Shown here one piece after another: positions 61,992 to 64,000 of a DNA stretch of 64,000 nucleotides. A program made the position numbers and the translations under genes. Source of the stretch: Dehalococcoidia bacterium (GTDB lineage Bacteria > Chloroflexota > Dehalococcoidia > SpSt-223); the NCBI GenBank assembly GCA_026003895.1, contig BPIC01000004.1:62001-126000 (forward strand), read 5' to 3'. The notes under the pieces are model-generated. The model had not been told where the DNA came from. It made no database searches and saw only the letters and a list, made by a program, of their open reading frames with translations. Numbering within the stretch: position 1 is the stretch's first letter; each line of letters starts with the position of its first letter.

Positions 61992-62647
61992 ACGTCCGCG
62001 GTGTCGGGCCGCACGCGGGGCAGCCGGTGCGCCTCGCCGGCGCCCCGCTGGACCGGGCAGTCGCCGCCGTGATTCTCCTTCACGGCCGCGGCGCGAACGC
62101 TGCCAGCATTCTGCCGCTGGCCCGCGAGCTCGCCGCGCCGGGCGTCGCCTTTCTTGCCCCAGAAGCGGCGGGGCAGACGTGGTATCCCTTCAGTTTCCTG
62201 GCTCCCCTCGATCAGAACGAACCATGGCTATCGTCGGCGCTGGCGCTGGTCGGTGACCTCGTGACTCAGGTCGAAGCGGCCGGTGTGCTGGCGGAGCGAA
62301 TCGTGATCGGTGGCTTTTCGCAGGGCGCATGCCTCGCCGCGGACTGGGTGATCCGGACGCCGCGCCGCTACGGTGGGCTGATTGCCTTCAGCGGCGGCGC
62401 AATCGGACCGCTTGGGACCCAGTGGAACGACACTGGCGACCTAGCGGGCATGCCCGCCTTTCTCGGGTGCAGCACGAACGACCCGCATGTGCCCGAGGAA
62501 CGCGTCCGGGAAACCGCGGCCCACCTCGAACGCCTCGGCGCGGTGGTCGACTGCCGGATCTATCCCGGCCTCGGCCACACGATCAACCGGGACGAGCTGG
62601 AGGCTGCCCGCGCCATCGTCGTGGCGGCTGCCGGAGGGCCGCGGTGA
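61988..62647 (+). CDS. Phospholipase/carboxylesterase (MhqD-like)
   Basis: A 219-residue alpha/beta-hydrolase. The first strand and oxyanion loop are AVILLHGRGANAASILPLARELA, the nucleophile Ser lies in GGFSQGACLAADW, Asp in CSTNDPHVP and His in GLGHTINRDEL. This matches MhqD/YodD and related small carboxylesterases. In an operon with a ring-cleaving dioxygenase it probably hydrolyses a ring-cleavage or quinone-derived ester. Start ATG overlaps the dioxygenase stop; stop overlaps the next gene. Confidence 0.88.
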   Translation: MNVRGVGPHAGQPVRLAGAPLDRAVAAVILLHGRGANAASILPLARELAAPGVAFLAPEAAGQTWYPFSFLAPLDQNEPWLSSALALVGDLVTQVEAAGVLAERIVIGGFSQGACLAADWVIRTPRRYGGLIAFSGGAIGPLGTQWNDTGDLAGMPAFLGCSTNDPHVPEERVRETAAHLERLGAVVDCRIYPGLGHTINRDELEAARAIVVAAAGGPR

Positions 62648-63258
62648 CCACCATTCGAATCGAGGAACTTGCCCCGCCCGATGCCTACCGGCTGCTCGTT
62701 TCGCTTGTCATCCCCCGACCAATCGCCTGGGTCTTGTCGATCGGTGCGGACGGGACGCGCAATCTGGCTCCTTTCTCGTTCTTCAACGTCGCCGGCGGGC
62801 CGCCGCCGACGGTGCTGATCTCGATCGGCATGCGGCGCGGCGTTGAGAAGGACACGTTGCGCAACGCGCGCGAGACTAGTGAGATTGTGGTCCACCTTGT
62901 CGATGAATCCCTCGCGACGGTGGCGAATTACACCTCTGGCGAGTGGGACTACGCGATCGACGAGATCGAGGCGGCGGGCCTGGCGGTCGTGCCGTCGGAC
63001 GTTGTCCGGCCGCCCCGCCTGCGCGATGCAGCGGCGGCAATGGAATGTCGCGTGACACAAATTGTTCCGGTCAAGGATACTTCCTACACGTTGGTCCTCG
63101 GCCGTGTCGTGCGGCTGCACCTGCGTGCTGGATTGCTTGGGTCGGACGGGCTTGTCGATCCGCGGGCGCTGCGGCCGGTTGCTCGGCTAGGGCGTGACGA
63201 TTGGGCGACGCTGGGAGAAATCTTTCCTCTCGCCCGCCCTTCCGGTTACGCTCGATAA
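62644..63258 (+). CDS. Flavin reductase-family protein (FMN-binding split barrel)
   Basis: A 204-residue FMN-binding protein. It opens with AYRLLVSLVIPRPIAWVLSIGADGTRNLAPFSFFNVAGGPPP, the typical flavin reductase N-terminus, and continues KDTLRNARETSEIVVHLVDE. These enzymes reduce FMN or bind it in oxygenase systems. Start GTG overlaps the esterase stop (GTGA). Probably supplies reduced flavin in the quinone-handling operon. Confidence 0.87.
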   Translation: MTTIRIEELAPPDAYRLLVSLVIPRPIAWVLSIGADGTRNLAPFSFFNVAGGPPPTVLISIGMRRGVEKDTLRNARETSEIVVHLVDESLATVANYTSGEWDYAIDEIEAAGLAVVPSDVVRPPRLRDAAAAMECRVTQIVPVKDTSYTLVLGRVVRLHLRAGLLGSDGLVDPRALRPVARLGRDDWATLGEIFPLARPSGYAR

Positions 63259-63291
63259 GATTCTTTTCTCTCCTTAGGAGGCAGCTTGTTC

Positions 63292-64000
63292 ATGCGCACC
63301 TTGGCTCTCGTGTCAACGTTGTTCCTGGCCGCCGCCTGCGCCCCGTCCGCCGCGCCGACGGCGACTGGCCAGCAGCCGAGCAATCCGACAACCGCCCTGG
63401 CCGCGACCCCGACGGCGGTCCGCGCCGCTGCCAGCCCCACCACCGCCGCTGGCCAGCCGGCTGCCGACGTGCGGTATGTCATTGCCCCCGGTTCGAGCGA
63501 GGCGCGCTTCCGCGTCACCGAACAGCTCGCCGGCCGCAACCTGCCGAACGACGCCGTCGGCGTGACCAAAGAGGTGTCTGGCACGGTCGTCCTGCGCGGC
63601 ACTCAGGTCGTGGCCGAGCAGTCGCGCATAACTGTCGACCTTCGGACGCTGCGCACCGACCAAACGCAACGCGACAACTTTATTCAGCGTAACACCCTCG
63701 AAACCGGGCGCTTCCCAACCGCGACCTTCGCTCTGAAGGAGATCCGCGGGCTGTCCACGCCGCTGCCGACCTCGGGTGAGCACACCTTCCAGCTCGTTGG
63801 TGACCTGACGATCCATGGGGTCACCGTGCCAGCGACGTGGGAGACGACGGCGACCTTCACGCCCCAAGAGGTGCGCGGCCAAGCCAAGAGCGCGTGGAAG
63901 TTCGGCGACTTTGGCATGACACCGCCGCGAGCGCCGATTGTGCTGTCGGTCGAGGACAACGTTCGGCTCGAAATCGACTTTGTCGCGACGCGCTCCGGCA
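63292..64000 (+). CDS. YceI-family lipoprotein, 3' end beyond window
   Basis: An exported lipid/polyisoprenoid-binding YceI protein. The signal ends in lipobox AAAC (Cys16), followed by an Ala/Thr/Pro-rich linker to about residue 60. The YceI barrel starts with RYVIAPGSSEARFRVTEQL, then VSGTVVLRG, NFIQRNTLETGRFPTATF, LTIHGVTVPATW. The frame is open at the window edge, after 236 codons. RBS TTAGGAGG lies upstream, 33 bp after the flavin reductase, so it may belong to the same operon. Cleaved protein would be surface-anchored. Confidence 0.9.
   Translation, partial: MRTLALVSTLFLAAACAPSAAPTATGQQPSNPTTALAATPTAVRAAASPTTAAGQPAADVRYVIAPGSSEARFRVTEQLAGRNLPNDAVGVTKEVSGTVVLRGTQVVAEQSRITVDLRTLRTDQTQRDNFIQRNTLETGRFPTATFALKEIRGLSTPLPTSGEHTFQLVGDLTIHGVTVPATWETTATFTPQEVRGQAKSAWKFGDFGMTPPRAPIVLSVEDNVRLEIDFVATRSG

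Overview
The window is 64 kb of GC-rich bacterial chromosome with short intergenic gaps and many start/stop (ATGA or GTGA) overlaps. No rRNA, tRNA, CRISPR array, intact transposase or phage gene was found. Several traits together suggest Chloroflexota (Thermomicrobia-like), although nothing here fixes the phylum: a large AAA/LuxR regulator, DUF4129 and AI-2E membrane proteins, Thr/Pro-rich lipoprotein linkers, a DUF1800/DUF1501 pair, several luciferase-like oxidoreductases, and DeoC next to ALDH16.

Layout. 1-3.6 kb (minus): GYD protein, MshC-like cysteine ligase, GT2 and GT4. 3.7-7.6 kb (plus): AAA/LuxR regulator, SnoaL-like protein, cupin. 7.6-9.7 kb: low-coding island with decayed gene fragments around a two-gene module that has an SOS-box-like operator. 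9.7-18.2 kb: two methyltransferases and an LLM oxidoreductase on either side of a branched-chain amino-acid/amide ABC operon (livK, livH, a fused livM-livG, livF, ridA). 18.2-21.5 kb (minus): ald, nudix, gcvT, GNAT. 21.5-25.7 kb: YfhO-like membrane protein and groEL. 26-29 kb: DinB protein, MBL hydrolase, a 564-residue unknown. 29.3-33 kb: divergent flavin-monooxygenase locus (IclR regulator and FMN reductase against two SsuD-like oxygenases) with a readable promoter and palindromic operator. 33.4-39.2 kb: two-domain VOC protein, deoC with ALDH16, MFS exporter. 39.4-47.3 kb (plus): pseudaminic-acid-type nonulosonate cluster. 47.6-56.3 kb: acetyltransferase, esterase, DUF1800/DUF1501, and minus-strand galU, AI-2E and DUF4129. 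56.3-64 kb: hybrid histidine kinase, rlmN, SMP-30 lactonase, then a MarR, ring-cleaving dioxygenase, carboxylesterase and flavin reductase group resembling the MhqR-type quinone-detoxification set, and a YceI lipoprotein cut by the window edge.

Most noteworthy: the nonulosonate cluster has pseB, pseC, a fused pseG-pseH and pseI but no visible CMP-transferase gene, and carries a class III aminotransferase plus a Gfo/Idh oxidoreductase in its centre, so it may make a modified sugar. Next are the complete two-component flavin monooxygenase locus, the MshC-like ligase beside a GT4 enzyme, the SOS-box-like module in a decayed island, and the 10-bp inverted repeats between livK and a methyltransferase.
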